Counted from the first letter of the stretch, positions 29,293-38,742 are shown. The stretch is 64,000 bases of DNA from Verrucomicrobiota bacterium (GCA_023269675.1 JAHFSX010000002.1:248001-312000), one strand, 5' to 3'. Translations and numbers: made by a program. Notes: generated from the sequence alone by a model not told the origin.

Positions 29293-29870
29293 ACAAACTT
29301 GCGCAACTCAGGAATATCATCGCCTCGCTGGATGAGACGCTCGTCAAGGCGTTCTGCGGACGCTCGCTCTTCAAAGTGAACGAGGAGATGTACAACGAGC
29401 TCAAGCGGCCGCTGTCGATCACCGAAACCGCCACGCTGTTCGGCGCGGCCTCCACCATCGCCGGGCGCGCCCACATCCTGCGTCCGCTCTACGTCAACAC
29501 GCTCCTGCCCGCCCTGTGCGAACCCGGCGCGGACGAGGACCGCCGCAAGTGCATCGCCGCCGACGCCAACTGCATGAACGCCCTCGTGCAGCGCCTGAAC
29601 CTCTCGGTGCACGTGGCCTCGCTCAAGCTGGAAGAGATCCCCGAGTCCCTGCGCGTCCCGCTCCAGAACCGCGACCCCGCGCAGATGGAGGAGGCCATCA
29701 CGAACCACGCCGTCGAAGCCGAAGTGATCAAGCGCATCCTCGACATGACCCGCGAGCAGCACGCCTCCGCCGGCCTTCCCCAAAAAATCTCCCGCCTGTA
29801 CGAGTCCTGGATCATCCCCATCTCGCGTAAGATCCAGGTCCACGACCTGCTCGCCAAACACCGCCCGTGA
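29289..29870 (+). CDS. Chorismate mutase, eukaryote-like AroQ fold
   Basis: A 193-residue all-helical protein with no sequence outside the domain. The first helix (LRNIIASLDETLVKAFCGRSLFKVN) has the pattern of plant and yeast chorismate mutases, where IRxxLxxLEDSIIFxLIERAxF is usual. The second half (DANCMNALVQRLNLSVHVASLK, then VEAEVIKRILDMTRE) matches the eukaryotic arrangement CLQxLSxRIHYGKFVAEAKF ... VExxVxKRV. Chorismate to prephenate is exactly the step missing from its neighbours, since neither DAHP synthase nor PheA carries a mutase domain. It has its own extended -10 promoter between pheA and the trp leader. The fold assignment comes from pattern recognition, not a search. Confidence 0.7.
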   Translation: MNKLAQLRNIIASLDETLVKAFCGRSLFKVNEEMYNELKRPLSITETATLFGAASTIAGRAHILRPLYVNTLLPALCEPGADEDRRKCIAADANCMNALVQRLNLSVHVASLKLEEIPESLRVPLQNRDPAQMEEAITNHAVEAEVIKRILDMTREQHASAGLPQKISRLYESWIIPISRKIQVHDLLAKHRP

Positions 29871-29932
29871 GGCCGCCATGCCTTTTTACAGCGCGCGACG
29901 GAATCTTTTTTCTAGCGTGGCCCTTTTTCCGG

Positions 29933-29961
29933 TTGACTTCGGCCGGCTGTTTCTATATAAA
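29933..29961 (+). promoter_or_regulatory. Promoter of the trp leader
   Basis: TTGACT at 29933-29938 and TATAAA at 29956-29961 have 17-nt spacing, about 60 bp before the leader peptide. Confidence 0.75.
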
Positions 29962-30019
29962 GAAACACCAGACAGACGGTATCAGACGCAATGCCGGGTG
30001 TCGCAAAGGTTCAAGGCGC

Positions 30020-30082
30020 ATGCAACACACGCACGACAAGCAGGACTGGTGGTGGCGGAATCGCTATTCGCGAAGCCGTTGA
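30020..30082 (+). CDS. trpL: trp operon leader peptide with three tandem Trp codons, 20 aa
   Basis: The short frame starts MQHTHDKQD, then WWW encoded by TGG at 30047-30055, and ends RNRYSRSR before TGA 30080. AAGG and AAAGG lie 3 and 10 nt upstream as possible SDs. Its position between a promoter and an intrinsic terminator directly ahead of trpE is the standard architecture of trp attenuation, where scarcity of charged tRNA-Trp stalls the ribosome. Confidence 0.85.
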   Translation: MQHTHDKQDWWWRNRYSRSR

Positions 30083-30118
30083 CGGTGGTGTGCGCCCAGA
30101 AGAACGAACTCAGGCAAA

Positions 30119-30163
30119 CGGAAACCGGCGGCTTCAAGCGAACCCGGTTTCCGTTTTTGTTTT
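30119..30163 (+). terminator. Intrinsic terminator of the trp leader
   Basis: The perfect 10-bp stem CGGAAACCGG / CCGGTTTCCG has a 15-nt loop and is followed by TTTTTGTTTT. It ends 37 bp before the trpE start. Confidence 0.9.
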
Positions 30164-30199
30164 ACCTTCCCGACCCTTTCAGCTGAACAGGAGACGACC

Positions 30200-31708
30200 A
30201 TGCTACTCGACACCTTCCCCTCACGCGATCAGTTCCGCGACCTGCTGAAGACCAGCACGGTCGTGCCGGTCGGCGCCAAAATCCTGGCCGACACCGAAAC
30301 GCCGGTCTCGGTGCTGGCGCGCTTCGCCCACGACAACCCCAACGTCTTTCTGCTCGAGAGCGCCGAGGGCGGCGAGCGCTGGGGCCGGTACAGCTTCATG
30401 GGGGTTTCCGCCCGCGCCAACATCACCGTCTACCGCAATGACGTGGTGGTCCGCCAGGGCATCAGCGAGACGCGCATCCAGCACGACCAGGACCCGCTCG
30501 CCGTGCTGCGCGACCTGATGAAGCCCTTCACGATCGCCGAGCTGCCCGGCCTGCCGCGCTTCTGCGGCGGCCTCGTGGGCTACTTCGCCTACGAGATGAT
30601 CCACTTCTTCGAGCCGCGCGTGCCCAACAAGCTGCCGTCCGAGCGCCCGATGGCCGAGTTCATCATTCCCGACACCCTGCTCATTTTCGACAACATCTCG
30701 CACACGCTCGCGGTGCTGGCCCTCGCCTTCAAAGACGACGACGAACCGGACAAGCTCTACGACGCCGCCGTCAGCCGCGTGCAGGAGCTGCTGGACACGC
30801 TGGCGAAACCCGCCGACGTCGCCATGCACCTCAACAAGCGCACCGTCAAGATGCCCGAGCCCGTCCACGCGCCCGACTATTTCAAGGGCATGGTGGAGAC
30901 GGTCAAGAAGCACATCTACGAGGGCGACGTCATCCAGTGCGTGGTCTCGCAGAGCTTTGTCGGACCCGCGCCGGACGATCTCGTCAGCCTCTACCGCGCC
31001 CAGCGCTACGTCAACCCCTCGCCCTACCTCTTCTTCCTCAAATCGCAGGGGTGCACGCTGATCGGCTCCTCGCCGGAAACCATGATCCGCCTCGACAACC
31101 GCACCGCCTGCCTGCGCCCCATCGCCGGCACGCGCCCGCGCGGCAAGACCGAGCAGGAGGACCGCAAGAACGCCGACTCCATGCTGCAGGACGAGAAGGA
31201 GCGCGCCGAGCACCTCATGCTGGTCGACCTCGGCCGCAACGAACTCGGCCGCGTCTCCCTGCCCGGCACCGTGCAGGTCACCGACCTCATGATCGTCGAG
31301 CGCTACTCGCACGTCATGCACCTCGTCTCGAACATCACCGCCGACATCGAGCCGCAGTACGACGCGTTCGACCTCTTCAAGTCCTCCTTCCCCGCGGGCA
31401 CGCTCAGCGGCGCGCCCAAGATCCGCGCCATGGAGATCATCGCGGAGCTGGAGGACGACCCGCGCGGGCCTTACGGGGGCGCGGTCGGCTACATCTCGTT
31501 CGACGGCAACATGGATTTCGCCATCTGCATCCGCACGGCGATCGTGGAGCACGGGCGCCTCACCATCCGCGCGGGCGCGGGGATCGTCGCCGACTCCGAC
31601 CCCGAGTACGAGTTCCGCGAGACCGTCAGCAAGGCGGGCGCCATGGCCCGCTCCATCGAGCTGCTCAAGCTGGTCCAAGAAAAGGAAGCCAAGCTCAAGC
31701 GCGCCTAA
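30200..31708 (+). CDS. trpE: Anthranilate synthase component I
   Basis: Makes anthranilate from chorismate with ammonia from TrpG. The 502-residue protein starts at ATG 30200, 6 nt after AGGAG. The N-terminal domain has [16 protein letters not shown], the segment that carries the Trp feedback Ser in this family. The chorismate-binding domain has [45 protein letters not shown] and [16 protein letters not shown]. It is the first gene of the trp operon proper, controlled by the preceding leader peptide and terminator, and is separated from trpG by a palindromic repeat. Confidence 0.97.
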   Translation: MLLDTFPSRDQFRDLLKTSTVVPVGAKILADTETPVSVLARFAHDNPNVFLLESAEGGERWGRYSFMGVSARANITVYRNDVVVRQGISETRIQHDQDPLAVLRDLMKPFTIAELPGLPRFCGGLVGYFAYEMIHFFEPRVPNKLPSERPMAEFIIPDTLLIFDNISHTLAVLALAFKDDDEPDKLYDAAVSRVQELLDTLAKPADVAMHLNKRTVKMPEPVHAPDYFKGMVETVKKHIYEGDVIQCVVSQSFVGPAPDDLVSLYRAQRYVNPSPYLFFLKSQGCTLIGSSPETMIRLDNRTACLRPIAGTRPRGKTEQEDRKNADSMLQDEKERAEHLMLVDLGRNELGRVSLPGTVQVTDLMIVERYSHVMHLVSNITADIEPQYDAFDLFKSSFPAGTLSGAPKIRAMEIIAELEDDPRGPYGGAVGYISFDGNMDFAICIRTAIVEHGRLTIRAGAGIVADSDPEYEFRETVSKAGAMARSIELLKLVQEKEAKLKRA

Positions 31709-31715
31709 CCCGCGC

Positions 31716-31776
31716 GGTCGGGACGGAGCCCGACCCCCCGTTGTCCCCGTCGGAGGGACGGCCTCCGTGTCGTCCG
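31716..31776 (+). repeat. Double palindromic repeat between trpE and trpG
   Basis: Two hairpins lie in tandem: GGTCGGG...GCCCGACC at 31716-31735 and GGAGG...CCTCC with GGACG...CGTCC at 31752-31776. A close copy lies at 53106-53188. Both hairpins would be transcribed inside the trp operon, and the element ends just before the trpG SD. Confidence 0.75.
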
Positions 31777-31799
31777 CGCAAAAGAACTGGAGATTCGCC

Positions 31800-32375
31800 A
31801 TGATTTTAATGATCGACAACTACGACTCCTTCACCTACAACCTCGTGCAGTACCTGCGCGAAATGACGCCCGAGGTGGTCGTCTACCGCAACGACGCCAT
31901 CACGGTGGAGCAGATCGCGGCCATGGCCCCCGCCGCCATCGTGATCTCCCCCGGCCCCGGGCGCCCCGAGAACGCGGGCGTCTCCTGCGACGCGATCCGC
32001 GCCTTCGCCGGCCAGATCCCCATGCTCGGCGTCTGCCTCGGCCACCAGGCCATGGGGCTGACCTTCGGCGGCACGATCACCTACGCGAAAAAGCTCATGC
32101 ACGGCAAGACCTCGGAGATCACGAGCGACGGCGAGGGCATTTTCAAGGGCCTCGGCGACCGGCCCTTCAAAGCCATGCGCTACCACTCGCTCGTGGTCGA
32201 CCGCGCCACGCTCCCCGCGTGCCTCACCGTCACCGCCGAGTCGGAGGACGGCGAGATCATGGGGCTCCGCCACAAGGAGTTCAACCTCTCGGGGATCCAG
32301 TTCCATCCCGAGTCCATCATGACGCCGGTCGGCAAACGGATCCTGCGCAACTTCCTCAAACTCGCCAACGTCTAG
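31800..32375 (+). CDS. trpG: Anthranilate synthase component II (glutamine amidotransferase)
   Basis: A 191-residue class I glutamine amidotransferase that feeds ammonia to TrpE. ATG 31800 is chosen because GGAG at 31789-31792 gives 7-nt spacing; a second in-frame ATG is at 31809, and an upstream extension into the repeat is not needed. Motifs are [28 protein letters not shown], the nucleophile in [17 protein letters not shown], and the catalytic His and Glu in [14 protein letters not shown]. It may also serve p-aminobenzoate synthesis, as no pabB is seen here. trpD starts 9 nt downstream. Confidence 0.96.
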   Translation: MILMIDNYDSFTYNLVQYLREMTPEVVVYRNDAITVEQIAAMAPAAIVISPGPGRPENAGVSCDAIRAFAGQIPMLGVCLGHQAMGLTFGGTITYAKKLMHGKTSEITSDGEGIFKGLGDRPFKAMRYHSLVVDRATLPACLTVTAESEDGEIMGLRHKEFNLSGIQFHPESIMTPVGKRILRNFLKLANV

Positions 32376-32383
32376 GAAGCCGT

Positions 32384-33400
32384 ATGAACTGCACGTCCCT
32401 GCTCAAAAAGCTTATCGCCCGCCAAGACCTCACCGAGTCCGAGGCCTTCGAGGCCGTCACCGCGATCCTGGCGGGCGAGCTCACGGAAGGCCAGATCGGC
32501 GCGTTCCTCGCCACGCTCGCGTCCAAGGGCGAGACCATCGACGAGATCGCCGCAGGGGCGCGGGCCATGCGCGCCGCCGCCACGCGCGTGCAGTCGCTCA
32601 GCGCCAACACGCTCGACACCGTCGGCACCGGCGGCGACGGCGGCATGACCTTCAACATCTCCACCACCGTGGCCTTCGTGGCGGCCGGCGCGGGCGCCGT
32701 CGTCGCCAAGCACGGCAACCGTGCCAGCTCGGGCAAAAGCGGCAGCGCGGACTGCCTCGAGCAGCTGGGGCTCAACCTCGCCGCCGAACCCGAGATCATG
32801 GAGCAGGCGCTCAACGAGCTCGGCATCACCTTCCTTTTCGCGCCCGCGTTCCACAAGGCCATGCGCTACGCGGGCCCGGTTCGCAAGCAGCTGGGCGTGC
32901 GCACCCTCTTCAACCTGCTCGGCCCGCTCACCAACCCCGCCGGCGCGCCCTGCCAGCTCATCGGCGTCTTCGCGCCCGAGCTGACCGAAACGTTCGCCGA
33001 GGTGCTGAAGAAGCTCGGCTCGCGCCGCGTGCTGGTCGTCCACGGCCATGACGGCATGGACGAGATCACGCTCACCACGACCACGCGCTGCTCGGAGCTC
33101 AAAGACGGCAAGATCAAAACCTACGACATCGACCCCTCCGCCTTCTTCGAGGTCCCCTGCTCGGCCGCCGATCTCGAGGGCGGCAACCCGTCCGACAACG
33201 CCCTGATCACGCGCACCATCCTCAAGGGCGGGCTCTACGGCCCCAAGCGCGACATCGTGCTCATCAACGCCGCGGCCTCCCTGCTCGCCGCGAACCTGGT
33301 GGCCGACCTGGCGGAAGGGCTCCGCAAGTCCGCCGAGTCCATCGACTCCGGCGCCGCCTACGACAAACTCGAACGCCTGATCGAATTTTCACGTCAATGA
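32384..33400 (+). CDS. trpD: Anthranilate phosphoribosyltransferase
   Basis: Transfers the phosphoribosyl group of PRPP to anthranilate. The protein is 338 aa from ATG 32384, with AGGAAG just upstream. The helical N-terminal domain is followed by the PRPP loop VGTGGDGGMTFNIS, KHGNRASSGKSGSAD, and FNLLGPLTNPAGAP, VLVVHGHDGMDEI further on. The length and motifs are normal. Its stop codon is immediately followed by the left inverted repeat of the GxxExxY element, so the natural trpD-trpC junction has been opened by that insertion. Confidence 0.96.
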   Translation: MNCTSLLKKLIARQDLTESEAFEAVTAILAGELTEGQIGAFLATLASKGETIDEIAAGARAMRAAATRVQSLSANTLDTVGTGGDGGMTFNISTTVAFVAAGAGAVVAKHGNRASSGKSGSADCLEQLGLNLAAEPEIMEQALNELGITFLFAPAFHKAMRYAGPVRKQLGVRTLFNLLGPLTNPAGAPCQLIGVFAPELTETFAEVLKKLGSRRVLVVHGHDGMDEITLTTTTRCSELKDGKIKTYDIDPSAFFEVPCSAADLEGGNPSDNALITRTILKGGLYGPKRDIVLINAAASLLAANLVADLAEGLRKSAESIDSGAAYDKLERLIEFSRQ

Positions 33401-33893
33401 TTCTTGGCCAGGATTACTGGATTAAAAGGATTGAAGGATGCAAACGGAAATCGATATCGAAACACTGACAGGCGCAATTATAGGCTGCGCGATGGAAGTC
33501 CACAAGATACTCGGCCCTGGTTTTCTGGAATCTGTCTACGAAAAGGCACTCGCCATTGAATTAGAACTGCATGGCTACACATGTGAACGACAAACTCCCA
33601 TTCAGGCGACTTATAAAGGCCATCCCGTGGGCGATTTTGTGTCAGACCTACTCGTTGATAAACGTGTCATCGTCGAGTTCAAAGCCTGCCAGACGTTGCA
33701 TGACCGGCACAGTATCCAGCTTGTCAATTATCTCACCGCAACAGGGATCGATAACGGGCTTTTGTTGAATTTCGGTACCGACAGTCTTCAATTCAAGCGC
33801 AGACGTCGACTCTGCACTCCCTCTGCCGCATCCTGTCATCTCGGGTCACAACATCACCCTCAATCCCGTTAATCCAGTAATCCTGGCTAAAAA
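33401..33893 (+). mobile_element. Inverted-repeat-bounded GxxExxY cassette inserted between trpD and trpC
   Basis: The left end 33401-33434 and the right end 33860-33893 are inverted copies of each other over 34 nt with 4 mismatches. The inner 19 nt (GCCAGGATTACTGGATTAA at 33407-33425, complement at 33869-33887) are perfect. Between them is one small gene. The unit of 493 bp starts on the base after the trpD stop and ends at the first base of the trpC ATG. No transposase is encoded, so this looks like a MITE-like or trans-mobilised cassette. The base composition is clearly more AT-rich than the trp genes around it. Mobility is inference. Confidence 0.7.
33438..33872 (+). CDS. GxxExxY family protein (putative PD-(D/E)XK nuclease fold)
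   Basis: A 144-residue protein. The family signature GxxExxY is seen in GFLESVY (about residues 28-34). A PD-(D/E)XK-like core follows, with VGDFVSDLLVDKRVIVEFKA (Asp and the ExK pair), then IQLVNYLTATG and GLLLNFG. Family members usually end soon after a FKR or YKR segment. Here the frame runs on through a basic tail into the right inverted repeat, where its TAA lies at 33870. The AAAGGA SD (33425-33430) lies partly in the left inverted repeat. AT-richer codon use than its neighbours points to transfer. The biochemical role of the family is unknown to me; nuclease fold is prediction. Confidence 0.8.
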   Translation: MQTEIDIETLTGAIIGCAMEVHKILGPGFLESVYEKALAIELELHGYTCERQTPIQATYKGHPVGDFVSDLLVDKRVIVEFKACQTLHDRHSIQLVNYLTATGIDNGLLLNFGTDSLQFKRRRRLCTPSAASCHLGSQHHPQSR

Positions 33894-34714
33894 TGTCCTT
33901 CCTCAACGCCATCCTTGAAGCCAAACGCGCGGAAATCGCCTGCTCCCAGGCGCTCGTGCCGCTGGCCCGGCTCGAAAAGCTGGCCGCCGCGCCCCGCGAA
34001 ACCCGCGGGTTTGCCGCGGCGCTCGACCGGCCCGGCGTGCGCGTCATCGCGGAGATCAAGCGCGCCTCGCCCTCGCTCGGCGACATCCGCCCCGACCTCG
34101 ACCCGGCCGCCACCGCGCGGGCCTACGCCGACGGCGGCGCGGCCGCGCTTTCCGTCCTCACCGAGCCCGCCTATTTCAAAGGTTCGGCCGCTGACTTGCA
34201 GCACGCCCGCGCCGCCGTCACGGTTCCGGTGCTGCGCAAGGACTTCATCATCGACCCCTACCAGGTCTATGAGACGGCCGCCATGGGTGCGGACGCGATG
34301 CTGCTGATCGTGCGCATCCTCGACGACGAGCGCCTGCACGCCCTTTACGGTTTGGCCCGCGACCTCGGCCTCGACGTGCTGACCGAGATCTTCGACGAGC
34401 GGGACGCCGCCCGCGCCCGCACGCTGGGCGCGACGCTGGTCGGCATCAACAACCGCGACCTCGCCCGCTTCCAGACCGACGTCACCCACGCGTCGCGCCT
34501 CGCCGCGCACCTGCGGCCTGACACCGTGGTGGTCGCCCTCAGCGGCATCCGCACGACCGACGACATCCGGCAGACCCTGGGCGGCGGCATCCGGCGGCTC
34601 CTCGTCGGCGAGGCGCTCGTGCGTCAGGCCGACCCCGCCGCCACCCTCCGCGAATGGGTCTCGCTTCCCGTCCCCCTCTCCCCAACTCCTCAACTCCTAA
34701 CTCCTAAATCCTAA
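33893..34714 (+). CDS. trpC: Indole-3-glycerol-phosphate synthase
   Basis: Converts carboxyphenylaminodeoxyribulose phosphate to indole-3-glycerol phosphate. The 273-residue TIM barrel has VIAEIKRASPSLG (catalytic Glu and Lys), VPVLRKDFIIDPYQ, GADAMLLIVRIL, GINNRDL and ALSGIRTTDD. The last residues, PTPQLLTPKS, and the stop are encoded by a heptad repeat array, so the natural C-terminus has been altered. The start codon abuts the right inverted repeat of the GxxExxY element and has no convincing SD, so translation may depend on that element. Confidence 0.95.
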   Translation: MSFLNAILEAKRAEIACSQALVPLARLEKLAAAPRETRGFAAALDRPGVRVIAEIKRASPSLGDIRPDLDPAATARAYADGGAAALSVLTEPAYFKGSAADLQHARAAVTVPVLRKDFIIDPYQVYETAAMGADAMLLIVRILDDERLHALYGLARDLGLDVLTEIFDERDAARARTLGATLVGINNRDLARFQTDVTHASRLAAHLRPDTVVVALSGIRTTDDIRQTLGGGIRRLLVGEALVRQADPAATLREWVSLPVPLSPTPQLLTPKS

Positions 34715-34728
34715 ATCCTCCTTTCTTC
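34683..34728 (+). repeat. Pyrimidine heptad repeat overlapping the trpC end, before trpF
   Basis: Units of CAACTCCT, TAACTCC and TAAATCC run through the last codons of trpC and end in CCTCCTTTCTTC against the trpF ATG. It is the same family as the arrays at 28283, 37796 and 48744. Confidence 0.75.
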
Positions 34729-35409
34729 ATGTTCTTCCCCAACCTTAAAATCTGCGGCGTCACCACACGCGAAACCGCCCGCTTCTGCGCCGAGGCCGGC
34801 GCGGGCGCGCTGGGCGCGGTTTTTTTCAAGAAGAGTCCGCGTTACGTGACGCCCTGCCAGGCCCGCGCCCTGTTCGAGGGGCTTCCCGCCCGCGTGTCCC
34901 GCGTCGGGGTGTTCGTCGACATGCCCGCCGACGAGCTGATCGCCGCCGCCCGCGAGGCCGGGCTCGACACCGTGCAGCTGCACGGGAGCGAACCGCTGTC
35001 CGACATCGAGGCCGCCCAACGCGCGGGCTTCCACGTCATCAAGGTGCTGAAGGTCACGGGAGCCGAACTGGTGGAGGCCGCGCGCCGATTGCCCGCATCC
35101 GCGGGAATTCTGGTAGAATGCGGCCGTGGCACGCTTCCCGGCGGCAACGGCGCCGCGTGGAACTGGGCCGACGCCGCGCCGCTGGCCGCGGCGCGTCCGT
35201 TCGCCCTGGCGGGCGGGCTGACCCCTGAAAACCTTTTGGAGGCCGTCCGCCTCTCCCGTGCCGTTGCCTGTGACGTCAGCTCCGGCGTCGAAACCGCGCC
35301 GGGCGTCAAGAATCACGCCGCCGTTCTGGAGCTCCTGCAAAGCGCCCGGCACCTTGAAGCGATTGACAAAAACCCGTTTTGGAAGGGCGGGCTGTCCGGT
35401 TCCTCCTAA
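34729..35409 (+). CDS. trpF: Phosphoribosylanthranilate isomerase
   Basis: Isomerises N-(5-phosphoribosyl)anthranilate, the step between TrpD and TrpC. The 226-residue barrel has the catalytic Cys in LKICGVTT, FFKKSPRYV, VGVFVD, VQLHGSEP, IKVLKV, and near the end LAGGLTPENLLEAV and CDVSSGVETAPGVKN (catalytic Asp and phosphate site). No SD is visible; a pyrimidine heptad repeat precedes the start. It is followed by aroG after 48 bp. Confidence 0.95.
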   Translation: MFFPNLKICGVTTRETARFCAEAGAGALGAVFFKKSPRYVTPCQARALFEGLPARVSRVGVFVDMPADELIAAAREAGLDTVQLHGSEPLSDIEAAQRAGFHVIKVLKVTGAELVEAARRLPASAGILVECGRGTLPGGNGAAWNWADAAPLAAARPFALAGGLTPENLLEAVRLSRAVACDVSSGVETAPGVKNHAAVLELLQSARHLEAIDKNPFWKGGLSGSS

Positions 35410-35457
35410 AGGCCCGGCAGCCCCCAGCCACAACACCCTGATTTCCGAAAGGACCCT

Positions 35458-36552
35458 ATGAGCCGCGTCAGACTAGAGAACGTCAACATCGAATCGGTCG
35501 TCCTGCTGGCCACGCCGCGCGAGATGCAGACCGCCGTCCCGCAGACCTCGGCCTCCTTGAACACGGTGGCCAAAGGCCGCGAAACCATCGAGCACATCCT
35601 GGACGACGAAGACCACCGGCTGCTCGCCGTCGTCGGCCCGTGTTCGATCCACAACCTCGAAGCCGCCGAGGAGTATGCGCTGCGCCTGAAAAAGCTGAGC
35701 GACGAGATCAGTGACACGATCTGCGTGGTCATGCGCGTGTATTTTGAGAAGCCGCGCTCCGTGCTCGGCTGGAAGGGTCTCATCAACGACCCCTACATGA
35801 ACGACACCTTCCACGTCGAGGAGGGCATCCGCATGGCGCGCCACTTCCTGGTGCGGGTCGCCGAGATCGGCCTGCCCGCCGCCACGGAGGTGCTCGACAC
35901 GCTCATGCCGCAGTATATCGGCGACCTCATCTCCTGGTCGGTGATCGGCGCGCGAACGGCCGAGGCGCAGACCCACCGCGAGATCGCCAGCGGCATCTCC
36001 ACCCCCGTCGGCTTCAAGAACGCCACGGACGGCTCGCTCTCGGCGGCCATCAACGGCATCCGCTCGGCCATGGGTCCCCACCACTTCCTGGGGGTGACCG
36101 AAGACGGTCTGCCCGCGATTTTCAGCACCACCGGCAACCCCTATCCGCACATCGTGCTGCGCGGCGGCAAGCGCCCGAATTATGACGCCGCCAGCATCGC
36201 CTTCTGCGAGGAGGCGCTGCGGACCGCCCGCCTGCCCGTCCAGATCATCGTGGATTGCAGCCACGGCAACTCCGACAAGCAGCCGGAGCGCCAGGGCATG
36301 GTCCTCAAGGACATCCTGGCGCAGCTCGAGCAGGGCAACCGCTCCATCCGCGGCTTCATGCTCGAAAGCCACCTCGAGTGGGGCTCTCAGCCCATGCCGA
36401 AAGATCCGAAGGAGCTCCGCCCCGGACTCTCGGTCACCGACGCCTGCATCGACTGGGACACCACCGAGCAGCTCTTGCGCGAGGCCCACGACCGCTACAG
36501 GGTTGTGCTCGGCGAGCGCTACACCTCCCATGCGGGCCACCCGCGCACCTGA
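35458..36552 (+). CDS. aroG: 3-deoxy-D-arabino-heptulosonate 7-phosphate synthase, type I-alpha
   Basis: A second DAHP synthase, of the E. coli AroF/AroG/AroH class (364 aa). Motifs are [81 protein letters not shown] and [18 protein letters not shown] lies upstream of the ATG. Lying inside the trp operon, it should be expressed with the Trp genes, whereas the I-beta enzyme at 27239 follows the Phe/Tyr attenuator. It may be the Trp-sensitive isozyme; that is inference. Its TGA overlaps a possible trpB start. Confidence 0.96.
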   Translation: MSRVRLENVNIESVVLLATPREMQTAVPQTSASLNTVAKGRETIEHILDDEDHRLLAVVGPCSIHNLEAAEEYALRLKKLSDEISDTICVVMRVYFEKPRSVLGWKGLINDPYMNDTFHVEEGIRMARHFLVRVAEIGLPAATEVLDTLMPQYIGDLISWSVIGARTAEAQTHREIASGISTPVGFKNATDGSLSAAINGIRSAMGPHHFLGVTEDGLPAIFSTTGNPYPHIVLRGGKRPNYDAASIAFCEEALRTARLPVQIIVDCSHGNSDKQPERQGMVLKDILAQLEQGNRSIRGFMLESHLEWGSQPMPKDPKELRPGLSVTDACIDWDTTEQLLREAHDRYRVVLGERYTSHAGHPRT

Positions 36553-36578
36553 TGCCCTTGCCAACACATGACACACTT

Positions 36579-37790
<1,212 letters not shown>

Positions 37791-37795
37791 GGCCC

Positions 37796-37911
37796 ATTTA
37801 GGATTTAGGAGTTAGGATTTAGGAGTTTCGAAACCCGCTAAACCTATCGCCTGCATCCTGCCTGGTCCCGAATCTCAACTCCTCACTCCTAAATCCTAAC
37901 TCCTCCTTATC
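37796..37911 (+). repeat. Inverted heptad repeat pair between trpB and trpA
   Basis: The left arm 37796-37828 has GGATTTAGGAGTTAGGATTT, and the right arm 37874-37911 has the complementary ACTCCTAAATCCTAACTCCT. They are separated by about 45 nt and can fold into a long hairpin. The right arm runs up to the trpA ATG as TCCTCCTTATCCT. Confidence 0.8.
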
Positions 37912-37913
37912 CT

Positions 37914-38714
37914 ATGAACCGCATCGACCAAACCTTCCAGACTCTCGCCGCCGCGAACCGCAAGGCGCTCGTCGCCTACCTCACGGCCGGCGATCCGGAC
38001 TTCGACACCAGCCTGCAGATCCTGCGCACGGCCTGCGACTCGGGCGTGGACGTGATCGAGCTGGGCGTGCCCTTCTCCGATCCCACCTGCGACGGGCCGG
38101 TCATCCAGGTGGCCTCGGACCGCGCGCTGAAAGCGGGCATGTCGCTGTCGAAGAGCATCCGCCTCGCGGCCGAGCTGCGCAAGACGGTGTCGACCCCCAT
38201 CGTGCTCTTCAGCTACTACAACCCGCTCTTCAAGTACGGCCTGGAGCGGGTCGCGAAAGAGGTCCAGGAGGCGGGCGTGGACGGCCTGCTGGTCGTGGAC
38301 CTGCCTCCGGAAGAGGCGGGACCGCTCACCGCCGCGCTCGCGGGCAAAGAGATCCACCTGATCCGCCTCGCGGCCCCCACCACGAAACCCGACCGCATCC
38401 GCATGCTGGCGGACGGCGCGGGCGGGTTCCTCTACCTGATCACGCGCCTGGGCGTCACCGGAACGGGCGGGCTCGATTACGCCGATGTGGCGAAGCACGC
38501 GGCGGCGGTCAAGGCGGTCTGCCCCCATCCCGTGTGTCTCGGGTTCGGCATCAGCACCGGCGCGGACGCACGCGCGCTCGCGCCCGTGGCGGACGGGCTG
38601 GTCGTCGGCTCCGCCCTCGTGCGGGTCATCGCGCAGGCGCCCGCCGGCTCGGACATCCCCGCGCTCGTCGCCGTCAAGATCCGCGAACTCCGCGAGGGAC
38701 TGGACGCCCGCTAG
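37914..38714 (+). CDS. trpA: Tryptophan synthase alpha chain
   Basis: Cleaves indole-3-glycerol phosphate to give indole for TrpB. The 266-residue barrel has YLTAGDPDF, the catalytic Glu and Asp in ELGVPFSDPTCDGPVIQ, FSYYNPLFKYG, VVDLPPEEA, YLITRLGVTG and LGFGISTGAD. The start codon follows the heptad repeat and has no purine-rich SD. It is the last gene of the trp operon. Confidence 0.96.
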   Translation: MNRIDQTFQTLAAANRKALVAYLTAGDPDFDTSLQILRTACDSGVDVIELGVPFSDPTCDGPVIQVASDRALKAGMSLSKSIRLAAELRKTVSTPIVLFSYYNPLFKYGLERVAKEVQEAGVDGLLVVDLPPEEAGPLTAALAGKEIHLIRLAAPTTKPDRIRMLADGAGGFLYLITRLGVTGTGGLDYADVAKHAAAVKAVCPHPVCLGFGISTGADARALAPVADGLVVGSALVRVIAQAPAGSDIPALVAVKIRELREGLDAR

Positions 38715-38742
38715 TCCATACCTGAAGTCAAGCGCTCAGCGG

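Larger units (their letters stand above)
30020..30163 (+). promoter_or_regulatory. trp attenuator region
   Basis: This region holds the Trp-codon control peptide, 36 nt of spacer and the terminator at 30119-30163. A local hairpin around 30053-30075 (GGCGGAAT / ATTCGCG) may be the early pause structure. I did not find a clean antiterminator partner of the kind seen in the aroF leader: only a 5-bp CCGTT/AACGG match. The mechanism is therefore inferred from the peptide and terminator. The 29871-30199 stretch otherwise holds only this leader and its promoter. Confidence 0.7.

Noticed and set aside
32219..32383. Longer N-terminus of TrpD overlapping trpG
   Set aside because: The frame is open there only as an out-of-frame reading of trpG. 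ATG 32384 has an SD and gives the normal family length.
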